A stretch of 64,000 nucleotides of DNA from Sycobia sp. Sy_11 (Eukaryota > Arthropoda > Insecta > Hymenoptera > Epichrysomallidae): positions 6,451,001 to 6,515,000 of the forward strand of contig JACCIC010000001.1 in the NCBI GenBank assembly GCA_018907035.1. The letters are read 5' to 3'. The position numbers and the translations under genes were made by a program. The notes below the pieces were generated by a model. It saw only the letters and a program-made list of their open reading frames with translations, had not been told where the DNA came from and searched no databases. Shown piece after piece: positions 47,770 through 58,959 of this stretch. Position 1 is the stretch's first letter. Each line of letters starts with the position of its first letter.

Positions 47770-48175
47770 CCTAGCAACTAAACACGATACTCCCCGTAGA
47801 CAGCGTCCCCAGAAAGCTAGACATGGTTTCATAACGATTAAATACAATACTCCCCATAGAAGTTGTTCAGAAACACCTGGACGTCGTCTTCTATTGTCCC
47901 AATACAAATCTCCCCATAGAAGTTGTCCGGACATACCTGGACACTGTTACCTACCAAATCAACACAGAATTCCCCGTAAAAGTTGTCCCGGCATGTCTGG
48001 GCATCGTCTTCTACCGTCCGAACACGAAACTCCCTGTAGAAGTCATCCGTCATACCTGGACATCATCTTTTGCTACCCGAACACAAAACTCCCAATAGAA
48101 ATCGTCCTGAGGCACCGGAATATCGTATTTAACTGCCCGTACACGCCAATGCAATATTTCTCCGTAGAAGCCGTA
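47770..48175 (-). repeat. 60-bp minisatellite, array 2
   Basis: Six to seven units, the first five at exactly 60-bp spacing and one of 59 bp; core on + is CTCCCCATAGAAGTTGTCC with divergence between units. On the minus strand each unit encodes a 20-residue repeat (DNFYGEFCV...VEDDVQV). Several differences between units are synonymous in this frame (TTC/TTT, TAT/TAC, GAG/GAA). The plus strand is also open for 154 codons. No start, splice context or known family supports an intact gene. Confidence 0.85.
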
Positions 48176-48312
48176 TTTAAACCATATGTTATGTGTGTGT
48201 GTATGTGTGTAGTTGGAGATTCTTGGTAATGAATTATTACTTAATAATATATACTGAATATAAGCCTATTTTGCCATCATTACTTGTATTCAATATAGCT
48301 ATTTCACATCTG
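48176..48312. other. Linker inside the repeat complex
   Basis: AT-rich with a short GT run, between the minisatellite and R1 copy B. Confidence 0.5.
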
Positions 48313-48740
<428 letters not shown>

Positions 48741-48907
48741 TTTTTTTTTGTGACGCGGGGAGGGGAAATCTTTTAAAGACACCTCTCTAAGAGAGGTAGT
48801 GTCGGATTCATGGAGCCTTTGCTCGCATGCCTACCGACTAAAACCCCTCCCCGCAGGGATTCCTACCCGGAGGTATCATTCCCTTTACCTGTTGGGATAA
48901 AATATTA
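48741..48907 (-). other. LINE 3' UTR and poly-A
   Basis: About 160 bp between the ORF2 end and a short poly-A (9 A on the minus strand). Contains an inverted CTCTCTTAGAGAG. Confidence 0.75.
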
Positions 48908-49264
48908 TTAAACGGAACGGTGTAGGGGGTGGGGGAGTAGGAGTGGGATTCCTGAGTTCGGGTGCTGTTTAATTGCTTCTCTCAGATTTTTGGCGAATTT
49001 GTTCGCATAATCGTTGAGAGCAAGAAGGTTAGTTTCCTTAAGTACTTGAGTGTTCCTTAAGTACCAAGGGGTGTTCAGGGAAGAGCGTAGCAGCCTCATG
49101 TAGGTGCCTTGGAGTCGCTGAAGTCTTTCTAGGGGGATGGACCCCCAGATGGGGATGGCGTATGTGGCAATGCTCCTGATGATGGCGGAGAAGGCTCTGG
49201 CCTTTGTTCTGGGTGACAGGATTTTGCTATGGAAGAAAGGTTTGAGTTTTAAGAAGGCTTCTAG
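48908..49264 (-). pseudogene. LINE ORF2, C-terminal part
   Basis: Continues the reverse transcriptase after a one-base frameshift at about 49262-49266. Contains FSAIIRSIATYAIPIWGS and NTPWYLRNTQVLKE, conserved in Jockey-clade ORF2 C-termini. Ends TAG/TGA-bounded near 48908. Confidence 0.85.
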
Positions 49265-50050
49265 CATTTGCTCCTGGTGAGGCGGAGGTGTTTGTTCCAG
49301 GATAGGTTCCTGTCGAACGTCACTCCGAGGTATTTGACCGATTGGCTCCACGGGATCGAGGAGCCTTTGATCGTTATTTTTGGAGGGGTGCGGTTTTTAC
49401 GGGAGATGAAGATTGCACTGGACTTGCTCTCGTTGATGGAGAGTCTCCACCGTGAGTACCAGTTGATGACGTGTGGGAGAAATCTGTTTAGCCTTGCGGT
49501 ACTGTGGCAGATTGTTTTAGTGGCGTCTATGAGGGCAATATCGTCCGCGTAGAGTGCTGTGGTAATTGTATCATGTATGGGAAGATCATGGCAGAAAAAA
49601 GTAAAAAGTAGGGGGGAGAGCTTAGACCCTTGAGGGACGCCGGCTGAGATGGCCTTTGGAGCGGAAAGAGATTTGCCTACCGTAACTTGAATAAATCGGT
49701 CTGATAGGAACGACTTTATTATCCCGATCAAATAATGGGGGATATCATTGGCAATGAGCTTGAAGACGAGCCCGTCATGCCATACCCTGTCGAAGGCTTG
49801 CTGGACATCTAGCAGCAGCATCGTTGTGTGTAGCCGTCTGTTCATGTTGTCAGCAATGAATTCCGTAACTCTGAGAAGTTGGTGACAGGTGCTGTGCCCT
49901 GTGCGGAACCCATGCTGACAGTCAGGTATGAGGTTTTTTCTGGTGACCAAGGTGGAGAGGCGTATTAGGATAACGCTTTCGGCCACTTTGCTTAGGGAGT
50001 TTAGAAGACTGATCGGACGATAGCTTGCGGGGTCGTTGAGGGGCTTCCCA
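49261..50050 (-). pseudogene. LINE ORF2, reverse transcriptase domain
   Basis: RT motifs in order: GKPLNDPASYRPISLL, GFRTGHST, LLLDVQQAFDRVWHDGL (first catalytic Asp), GVPQGSKLSPLLF, ALYADDIAL (the YADD box) and KYLGVTFD. The enzyme copies element RNA at a nicked target site. A deletion with frameshift near 50050 removes the segment between the endonuclease-linker frame and the first RT motif, and a one-base shift at ~49264 breaks the C-terminus. Confidence 0.92.
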
Positions 50051-50051
50051 G

Positions 50052-51365
50052 CTATTGATGTCTCATCATTGCGTTTACGAGATTGCAGATGGACATGATG
50101 TGTTTGTGGGGGAGGATTTTTAGTGTGTTGTTATTGATTTTGTCAGCGCCAGGGGCTTTCTTGTTTTGAAGACTGCGAATGATGTGGCGTATCTCTTTGG
50201 GGGAGGTAGGGGTGATGTCCCTGTTTGAAGGGAGGAAGTGTTGAGCTGTCTGGGTGACATGCTCATGAAAGCGTGAGAGCTCTGGTGCGCTGGGTAGAGG
50301 TGAGCACTGATTGCTGAGAGATGATGCGAAGATCTCGGCCTTTTCTTCAGCGAGTGAGAAGGTTTGGCCATTTTGCTTGAGTGGTGGAAGGCAAGGGCGA
50401 CTGCCTCGTATAGATTTTATCACCTTCCAGACGTTTTTGGGGTGAGTTTCGGCTTCAGTGATGAAATCGTTGAAGCGGCTGTTTCTTAACTCGTTTATCC
50501 GAGAGTGGATGTCCCTTTGTAAGGAGTTGAGTTGGGTTTTGAAAAGTAGAGTTCTAAGATGTTGCCATTTCTTCCGGATTCTATTCTTTTGCTTAATTAG
50601 CTTCAAAATACCGTCGGGGAGGTTATTATTAGTGCCCTGTGGAGGGCGGGAGAATGTAGCGATTCTAACAGCGTGGGTAATGTCATTAGACAGGGAGGTG
50701 ATCTCTTCATCGATTTGAGAGATCGATAATATGGGTCTGCATCGAAAGGCTAATGTCTCTAGGTTAAATTTGAGATGTAGCCAGTCGATGTGTTCTGTGT
50801 GTGACGGGAGAGAGATATGTGATGCATGGAAGGCGAGGATCACCAGGCTGTGGTCTGAGCTCAGTGCATAGATAACCCGGGGGTCGCTTAGGGGTGTGAT
50901 ATTTTTGGTGAGAAAAATATGGAGAATGTCTGATGCGTGTTGTGGGGAGCCCGGAAAGTGAGTAGAGGAGGGAGGAGCTTCCACTGTAAAATCATGCCGA
51001 ATTGTTTTTCTGAGAAGGGCGTGGCCGTTGCTATTTCTGGAGCCGCAGCCCCAAGAGGGGTGCTTAGCATTTAGATCCCCGGCGATGATTATGGGGGTGT
51101 TGCTGCTGAGAAGCAAGGCAAGATCTTTAAAGTTGTTTTGGAGTTTTGGAGGGTTATAGCATGCAATTACCCTCAAGGGAACTTTTTGGAGGGAAAATTC
51201 AACCCCTATTGTCTCGCAGATGGAGGTAGTTGTAATTCTACGGTGGCGGTACGATTTGTGGACGAGGATTGCCACGCCCCCACCGTTAGAGTGCTCTCTG
51301 TCCTTCCTATATGTGATGTAGTTTGGAAGGAAGAGTTTGTGGGATGGGTTAGAGGTGGGTCTCTG
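50052..51365 (-). pseudogene. LINE ORF2, endonuclease and linker
   Basis: APE-type endonuclease motifs: IIAGDLNAKHPSWG and ALSSDHSLVIL, with the N-terminal piece in another frame upstream. A Gln/Arg-rich linker and the region before RT follow, ending LVNAMMRHQ where the deletion lies. It nicks target DNA to prime reverse transcription. Confidence 0.9.
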
Positions 51366-51483
51366 TGATGCAGGCGATCCCGATGTTTTCCTCCTCCACG
51401 AGTTGGAGGAGTTCTAGAGATCTATTTCTGCAGAGGATGCCGTTGGCGTTCCAGTTGAGGATCTTTATCTCGGAATTAGCCAT
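51350..51483 (-). pseudogene. LINE ORF2 start
   Basis: ATG at 51483-51481 begins MANSEIKILNWNANGILCRN with the NWNANG endonuclease motif. ITETHL follows with the catalytic Glu, then a stop caused by a one-base frameshift near 51365. The start overlaps the ORF1 stop by 8 nt (ATGGCTAA), suggesting coupled translation. Confidence 0.85.
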
Positions 51484-52801
51484 TATTAGGTTTGCAAAGA
51501 GCGACGGTAAAGTTCGTGACGAACTGCATTATGATGTTTTGCAGTTCGAACGCAATGGGAGGCGAGTTGATTTGCAACAGTGCCGCTGATGCTGCACTGT
51601 TGCTCACTATGCTCGTATATGTGGTGCGGGTGGTGTTTTCCCGATTTTTATGAGGATTGGGGGTGATGCTCTTTTTCTGTATGAGCTGCGGTGGGGGGGT
51701 GTTACCGGTTTTGGGGGCATTTACCGGCTTCACTAGTTTTTGAGGGAGCTTGTCCTTCTTTGGCGCTTTGGGGCAGCCCCTGTAAGTTGCCCTGTGCTCT
51801 CCTTTGCAGTTAGCGCAGGTGGAGCGCGCGTCTTTATTGTCTTTTAGAGGACATGACGGGGTGGCGTGATTTTTGCTGCAAAAAGCGCAGGCCCACGCAG
51901 TGTGGCAGTAGTTTGCCGTGTGATTATATTTGAGGCAACGCCGGCACTGCGGCGTGCCTTTCGACTTCATCTTTGCCTCCACTTTTATGTTGAGGCCACC
52001 GATGGTGCTTAAGTCGAAGATTGACTTCGCGGCGGGTGAGGAGGGGTCTAGGTGAACGGCCACTAGCGGCCAGATTTTTTCGCCGCTACGCATTCGGTGA
52101 ATTCGTCGTGGGGTGTAATCTTTCGAATTTAGTTCATTCAGGATGTCTTCGTCTTTGATGGCTTCGTTTATACCCCGAAAGACTACAACCAAGTCCCGTT
52201 CTTCGGGAAGTTGGTTGGTGGTATATTGTATTTTAGTATTTTCTAGGCGGGCCGTTAGGTGCCTGAAGTCGTCTACCGTTGCCGCGTACACCTTGACCGA
52301 GTCAGAGGTGTTGACGGCCTGGCGAACGGAGATTCCGGCATTTTCTATGGCGATCTTTAGTTTTGGCCAAATCACTTTTTGGCGGATGATGATTGGGGGT
52401 GGGGGTCGAACAGCGATGGTGGATTCTTTTTCAGTGTCAGAATCCAGATCGGAGAGCGTTGGTGCGGATTTGGCAACGCGAATACGTTTACGGCCTTGCT
52501 TTATGAACTTGGCTTCTTCGGAGATCGGAGTTGATTCGGAGACGGTTATTTTGGTAGCGGGGGTGCAGAAAATTGCTGCCTCCTGAAAGAAATCCGTGGC
52601 GGACGAGGATGATATAGAAGTTCCGGTGGTGTGGCGTGATGTTGCCACCGATTGAGAGAAGGTTAGGTCTGTTGTGGTGGTGGTTATTATATTTTGTAGG
52701 CGGTCAATGTGATCCCGAAGGCCGATGATAATTTCTATCAGGTTTTAGGGGGGAGGGGGAAGACCGTCGAGGTCGGTGGTAAGGCCGGTGTCCATGTCCA
52801 T
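51476..52801 (-). pseudogene. LINE ORF1 (gag-like, zinc knuckles)
   Basis: Long open frame with codon 1 at 52801 (MDMDTGL) and an in-frame TAA at codon 19 (52747-52745). From the Met at 52648 it is open for 390 residues. The C-terminal half has three Cys/His knuckles: CRRCLKYNHTANYC, CAFCSKNHATPSC, CANCKGEHRATYRGC. Such proteins bind element RNA and accompany it as a ribonucleoprotein. Upstream of the knuckles is an RRM-like middle region with KVYAATVDDFRHLTARL. Whether the TAA is a lesion or the true start is at 52648 is not settled; the continuing frame favours a lesion. Confidence 0.88.
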
Positions 52802-52953
52802 GGAGTCGGACTTACAAATGAGTGGAGGAAGGTTGCCTCCAGTTTGTGATTGGGTTGGGGAGTTAAGGGTAGAGGGAAAGGTGGGGTGTGGGAGATTATG
52901 GCTATGAAGAAATATTTAAATATGTAAATATAAATATAGGAATGATTAAATTC

Positions 52954-53003
<50 letters not shown>

Positions 53004-53335
53004 TTATAGAATTAGTTAAAAATGAGGTAAGTCAAAAAAAAAGTTTAATTTAAGAGAGGTTAGTTTGAGTTTAAGATAGATGAGAATTTAAGTTAAAATT
53101 AAAATTAAAATTAAAATTAAAAAATTAAAAAATTAATGTTAAAATTTTTGAGGTTAGTTTTAAAAAGTTTTAAGAGTTTCTTACAAACTTATAATTTATA
53201 AACTATATAAATTATAAATTACAAGTTATGTAAGAGATAAATGAGAATTGATGTGTCGATGTTATGTCATGATGTCTCATGCGATGATCGTGTGCGGGGG
53301 ATCCGCTCATGAGGATGATGGTGGTGTGAAGGGGC
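52802..53335 (-). other. LINE 5' UTR
   Basis: From the ORF1 start to the target-site duplication. Contains a TA tract, repeated TTAAAA-type units near 53095-53145, and a GC-richer 5' end. No open frame. Confidence 0.6.
52956..53001. repeat. (TA)n tract within LINE 5' UTR
   Basis: TA tract of about 46 bp inside the element. Confidence 0.95.
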
Positions 53336-53344
53336 CATTCAATT
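53336..53344. repeat. LINE target-site duplication, right
   Basis: CATTCAATT, equal to 48733-48741. Confidence 0.8.
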
Positions 53345-53641
53345 GAACTGGCCTGGTATTAATACTTTAAGCGGACTACTTTGTCTTCATATTCATGTTT
53401 CAAGACGCCACCTGCTGGCCCCCGATGAAACTGACTGCTAAGAACGTTATCTTAATTTATTGATGAAAGTAAAATGATTTTCAATAAAAAAATATAGCCT
53501 ATGTTCTTACAAAGATAATAGAGAATCTATATGTCAAATTTCAGAAGAATCGGTTCAGTAGTTTTTTTGGTTATCGTGTACACACAAAAATACGCTTTGT
53601 CGTTATAAATTAGTATATGATATGATATGATATGATATGAT
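53345..53641 (+). mobile_element. Dispersed repeat R1, copy B, right part
   Basis: Resumes at CTGGCCTGGTATTAATAC and runs through AATCGGTTCAGTAGTTTTTT to an (ATATG)n tail, as in copy A. Confidence 0.8.
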
Positions 53642-55600
53642 GAAAAAAACACAAGATTTATATAAAACTTGATAGGTGTTGGTTCTCGAGGTTGCTAATT
53701 ACAATTCTCAAATATCAAGAGATTACAGAAAAATCCATATTACAGAAACATCCAAATGTTTTTAATTATTCAACCAAACAGTATTAAACTTGCAGTTATT
53801 CAAAACGGAATGCATGCTTCATTCAACTTTTCCGATATTCACATTTAAGAGTATTGAATATTGATGCTCAATCATTATATCCAAATAGTCTAGTGGATAT
53901 GTCGGAAGGTACTCGTCTTCGAGATCATCACCATTTCAGTAAGTACATAGACGATTTTTTTCTATTTCTGACTAGATTTTTTTTCTCCGCCCCTCTTCCT
54001 CCTAATCATAAAATATTAAATAAACGTTTAATAATATCAATGCTAAATAAAAAAACGATTAAAACTATTAAATACTAAAAACGTGATCAATGTTCTGACT
54101 ATTTTGTTTTGCAGTTGATACCTGTTATTCCCTTCACTTTCTCTATTGATTTTAAAAATTGTCCAAATTAGTTGATGCAAACTAGAGAATAAATGTGAAT
54201 TTGGATGCGGGAACAAATTTGAACATTTCAGGGACTGATGGAAAAGCCTTTTTTGGTCATCTAAGTCGCTGACTTATATGAGCATAAGGCGTACTTTCAT
54301 TGTTTTACAAGGATTCAATTTGTTTATATTCGTAATGGACATTAATATAAAAAAAACTATCAATTTAAAGTCTTTTGAAACTCGAAAATAATTGTATAGG
54401 ATTTAAAAAATATTTAATATTATTACAAGGAAAATATAAATGTTTTGTTAGTTTTTAAAATAATTAATAATCACTAATTCATCTATTAATGAAAAAATTT
54501 CTCTTGCAAATTTTTTATTCGACGCTTCTGATGTTCTTTTTAATACATGAAAAACTTAAATTCTAGTAAATTTTCAAAGCTATACTGTGTACTATATAAG
54601 TTTTATTTTAAATATAGTATGCAGTATCAGATATCAGAATCTTCAATACATGGTCACTATCTATAAGTTCTTGAAGAAAGCATAGTCCAATGTAAAATTT
54701 GACTGGAATATTCGGCCGAAGGAATTCTCATCTAGTGATCTAAATTTCTTTCTCTACTGATCGCCTATTTTGTGTACGATTTAAACGCGGAAGCTTTTGT
54801 CGAAGACAGTTTTTTATATTTTTGTGCATATCATATATCATTGATATTTGAGATTACATTGTTGCAGATAATAATGTCTAAGGTATTTACATCAAAATAT
54901 GCTGCAGCTGCATATATAACGGATCGAAATTTAAAAATAGCCAAATACTGTTTTTGTAATGCAGAATTCATAATTACGTTTTCTATTATGCTTACTAAAT
55001 GTATTTCTGATTCTTGAAAACCATTTTGTTTTCCCAAAGTTAGGGGTGTTTGAGCTCAATTTGGATTTTCAGCTGTAATTTTTGTTTTGGAAATGCGTAA
55101 GGTAGTTAGATTTAGCGTCAGAAATTTCTTAATGTAGACCCAATCGTTGAAATATGTATTCGGTAACTTAAGAATATTTAAAAGTTTTGCAATTTGGAAA
55201 CGAATAACGTATGAATAAAAATAATTTTTTTAAATTCTAAAATTTTTTTATAGTTGTTTTAAATGTTGTTATGTTGTAATATAGAAGCGATAAAAAATTC
55301 TATAACGTTTATAACAATGTTTCTTTTAATTTATTATTAATTTGAACCTGAAATTAAGCACACTATATAAGTTTTTTAAGAAATACAAAATTAAATTTAA
55401 CAAAATAATGTGTGATTCACTGTGAGACATGCTTTGATAAATATCATTAAATAGGATAAACACAAGCTGTATTTGAAAAATACGAGTTTATAAGAAAAAA
55501 ATCAAATCACTTCGTAGAATGTATTCAACTGTATATTCAGTATCGGAAAACTAACTCGTACAAGGATGAGGAAGACGTAGAAGCAAAATAAACTTTCCGA
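53642..55600. other. AT-rich non-coding DNA, no gene seen
   Basis: The short open frames at 53.85-54.08 and 54.77-55.02 kb show no motif. Confidence 0.5.
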
Positions 55601-56850
55601 AGAAATGGAAGTTTCCGTCTTCGTGAGAGCGATTGGCGGAAACGAAATTATTAAATTACTATTGATTTCATTGGAACAGAAAAGAACACATGTTTGTCGT
55701 GATTCCTCTCGCCTGCCTCTGTTCTTCCCACCTGACTAAAACTCTTTACGCAAACTTTCTTTCTTCTCCATTCCCGGAATCGGTTTTTTACCGCGGCTGT
55801 AGGCATTCTTGGCTGATTTGTCAGTTGCACTTTGCACAGTTTCTGTGACCTCCCGCCTCGAAAAAAGTAGCGCGTTGAATCAAACTCCATCCGGTTCATC
55901 TCTCGATTCGACAAATAGAGGCACGGGAATATAATATATATATTTTAATCGTGCGTGTGCGCGCACTCTGCTACAGGTAACTTTATACATCGCAGTAAGA
56001 AACTAAATTTTCCATCCCCCTCTGGTGTATATGTCTTGCCGAATCCTATACTTTTTTGATTTGCCCTCTTTCCCCATTCCCATATTTTTCCCGCATCTAA
56101 CCATGGTTCGGGAAATGCGCTGTACGTACTTTTTCTATCCCATCCGTGCACTCCCCCCCTTCTTTTTACTTTTTACGCGGCAAGGTCTGATAGAGGAGGA
56201 GCAGCAGCCGTTTTCCGACTCACGTATATAGGGAGATCGAATTTGCGAAATAGCTGCGTACGAGGGTTGAATCTTCGACGAGATAATTTGAGAATTCAAG
56301 GTAGGGGAAAAATGGCGCGAACGCCGCCTCCCTCTCCGTGTTAGGGTGAAAAGAAGGATGAGATACTGGAGAAAAGTCGGGAGAGGTATACGAGCAGAGT
56401 CGAAGAAGAGTATACGAAAGGAAGAAAGTCACCGAGAGGAACGGAGGAAAGAGATAAAGATAGAAAGAGAAGGAGTTAGGTGGCTAGACAGAATAGATAT
56501 GTGCGAAACAGTATAGAGAGAAGTGAAAAGATGTGGGACGCGAGCGAGCGTTTCGACAAGAATTCTGGAAGAAAGGGCTCGTTAGCTTTTGCAGAGATGT
56601 GACAACGCGGAGGCGGGGTACTGAAGCGATTCGCGTTGAATCGCTAGGAGATGCTTCAGCGACACACTGTGCGGGATGATTCGACTTGCATCGCACCATC
56701 GGAGCCTTGATTTCAATGAGTGGCCGGGGATAAGGGAGTGTACTTCCGAATGCGTGTTCTGTATAGAGAATGCGGCGAGACTTTGTCCGCCTTCTTCTCA
56801 GAGCAGTTAACTTATGCAAAATAGCAACACGTATCTGTATTCCCGTTCAT
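55601..56850. other. GC-richer, CpG-containing segment, unassigned
   Basis: Balanced composition with GA-rich and CT-rich runs, in contrast to AT-rich DNA on both sides. Several short open frames overlap on both strands, as expected from composition, and none shows a motif. It resembles the zone upstream of the zinc-finger gene and could be a promoter region or untranslated exon of another gene. This is inference. Confidence 0.3.
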
Positions 56851-56990
56851 GGGGGACTGAAATGACTAATTATAATACATTATTAAGTCTAAATAAACTT
56901 AAATATTAAATATGTTATATACTTAAATATATATGTGTACAATTAATTATATTTTGATATAATTAAATATATTTTTTTATATTATTTTAC

Positions 56991-57178
56991 ATCACTCTAC
57001 TTATGCTCCCAAATACTGTAGCTAATTAGCGATGGAGGTCTACGATGAGTATGTGAACAAAGCACATATAAATTTTTAGAGCAGTGCTTGTGTCAATGGG
57101 CCAACATCGGGATTTGAATTCGGATTACCGAATTTCTAGTCCTTCGCTCTAGCAATTGATCCATCGTAGACATCTATC
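56991..57178 (-). mobile_element. tRNA-like short interspersed element, copy 2
   Basis: Matches 5831-6016 over its full length, including CCAAATA, GGAGGTCTACGAT, GTGAACAAAGCACAT and the tRNA-like end. On the minus strand: A-box-like ATGGATCAATTGCTAGAGC, then ATTCAAATC as B box. Inverted ends GGAGGTCTACGAT and ATCGTAGACATC are retained with changes. Confidence 0.7.
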
Positions 57179-57746
57179 GTTTATAGTATTCTTACTTTAA
57201 TGAACGTGTATCATATGAGATAAGATATTTATTTAACTTCTACTTGTTATTAGATACTGATAAGCTTAGATTTATCTAAAATATTTAAAAAAATATTTAA
57301 GATATGTTTGTATTCTAATGAATTATATTAATTATTGTATTGCATTAATATTGTAATTTTTTTAATTTGAGAAAACATTAACTCAATAAAGTAGCTTTAA
57401 CTTTCGGTGTGAAAATAAAATGTATTTTTATAAATTCCAAACAATTTCTGCAGCAACAGTGACCATTAGAAATTGTTTAATTTTCATATTTAACATAACA
57501 AAAGGCCAATAAATTAAGTAGATGGACTAATGTTCTACAATGGACTAAAGTTTCACAAAAATTTTGTTAATTTTGTCCAGAAATGATAATAAGGTAAGTT
57601 AGTAAAATTTTTCAGAAAGAAAAAATATTAAAATTTTTCTTTTGATTCACATTAAAATTCGGCCTAGTAATATGTATCTAACATTTATGCTTTACCCAGG
57701 TTAGAAAATTTTTTTTATGTGTAGTAATATTATTTGTTGCAAATTC

Positions 57747-57788
<42 letters not shown>

Positions 57789-58955
57789 TTTTTATAAATT
57801 ACTTATCATGAACGTTGATATAATTAATTGAAATAGGTTATCAATTTTTAATAAACCCAGTGAAAATGTAGTATATTCCATAAACATTCTATAGAGATAG
57901 CTATTTTGCTGCAACTATTAGGTTGAACACTTTATTTATTTATATATTTATTTTTTTTTTAAATAATCAAAATATTTTTGATTTTCATTGCATTACAATA
58001 TTACATATCTAATATGAAATTTTTTTTATAGAAATATTGTCTTTCCTTACTTACAAACATATCTTAATATTTTTAGAAGTAAATTATTAAAATTTTACTA
58101 AGAAATCTAACTCGCTATTAGAATAGAAAATCATATGTACTTGCTCTTCTTAGTATCCTGATAAAATAAAAAAAAGGTTCAATATGAGAAAAATAATCTA
58201 TTTAAATAATTATACTTGACTAAATTGCAACAGATAAATGTATTTATAATAGAACTTAGTTAGATTATCTTTATCCATTTGAAACTGCAAAAAGGAACCG
58301 ATAAAGTAATGAATGTTTGTCACAAGTTTAAGAATATCAATAATTTTTTTGAGTACTAAGATCGTGTGGAATATACGATAAGGAACAAGTATTGAACTTC
58401 TGAGAGTCAAATATATATGTCTGAGATAAACTTCAAACATTAAATTTACGTATCTTTTCAGATATTTTCAATAGGTAATTATTATTTTGAACTACGTTCC
58501 ATGCTTTCAGCAAACAGAATCATTTTTTTCTTTTTATAAAATATGTAATCTCTATCAAATTCTTTCGTCCCACAGACTTTAATACCTACGTAACAGTTTG
58601 AAAGATATAAATTGCGAACCAAAGTTCAATATCCAATTCTACACTAATATATAAATACAAAAAATTTTGAATTATCCTATTGGTACAAAGGAACTTAAAT
58701 TTTTACCAAGAACAGAATCCGCACTTATCAACATGAACTTATTTATTTATAAGAGTTGATTCAGTCAATATAAAGACTCGTACTTTTTCATGTAAGATGA
58801 TCAGATTTCCTGCATTAAACAATAAGGTTTCACTAGAGGAGATCATTTAAAATTATTTCTTATCAGCTTCTATTTCTTATCTTCTATCTCGCCGTTCGGA
58901 ATTACAACAGTATGTTACAGCTACGAGTCGGGGCAGTCCCGGCGCGAGTGCCTCC
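57179..58955. other. AT-rich non-coding DNA, no gene seen
   Basis: Contains a TA tract at 57750-57783. No coding motif or RNA gene recognised. Confidence 0.55.
57750..57783. repeat. (TA)n microsatellite
   Basis: TA tract of about 34 bp. Confidence 0.95.
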
Positions 58956-58959
58956 TCTA

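Larger units (their letters stand above)
48741..53335 (-). mobile_element. Jockey-clade non-LTR retrotransposon (LINE), defective
   Basis: About 4.6 kb on the minus strand, 5' end near 53335 and poly-A near 48741-48749 (poly-T on +). It has ORF1 with zinc knuckles and ORF2 with endonuclease and reverse transcriptase. A 9-bp target-site duplication and an intact match to copy A across the empty site mark the insertion. It is nearly full length, but both ORFs carry lesions, so it is not autonomous. The clade call rests on gag-type ORF1 with three CCHC-type knuckles, APE endonuclease, no RNase H seen, and the characteristic C-terminal PIWGS...NTPWYLRN block. Confidence 0.9.

Noticed and set aside
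47765..48229. 154-codon plus-strand frame over the 60-bp array as a gene
   Set aside because: A 60-bp period keeps several frames open together. The silent-change pattern favours the opposite strand, and neither has gene context.
49268..49552. Plus-strand open frames within the LINE
   Set aside because: They are opposite-strand shadows of the reverse transcriptase, as are the others at 50.4-50.7, 51.1-51.6 and 52.1-52.6 kb.
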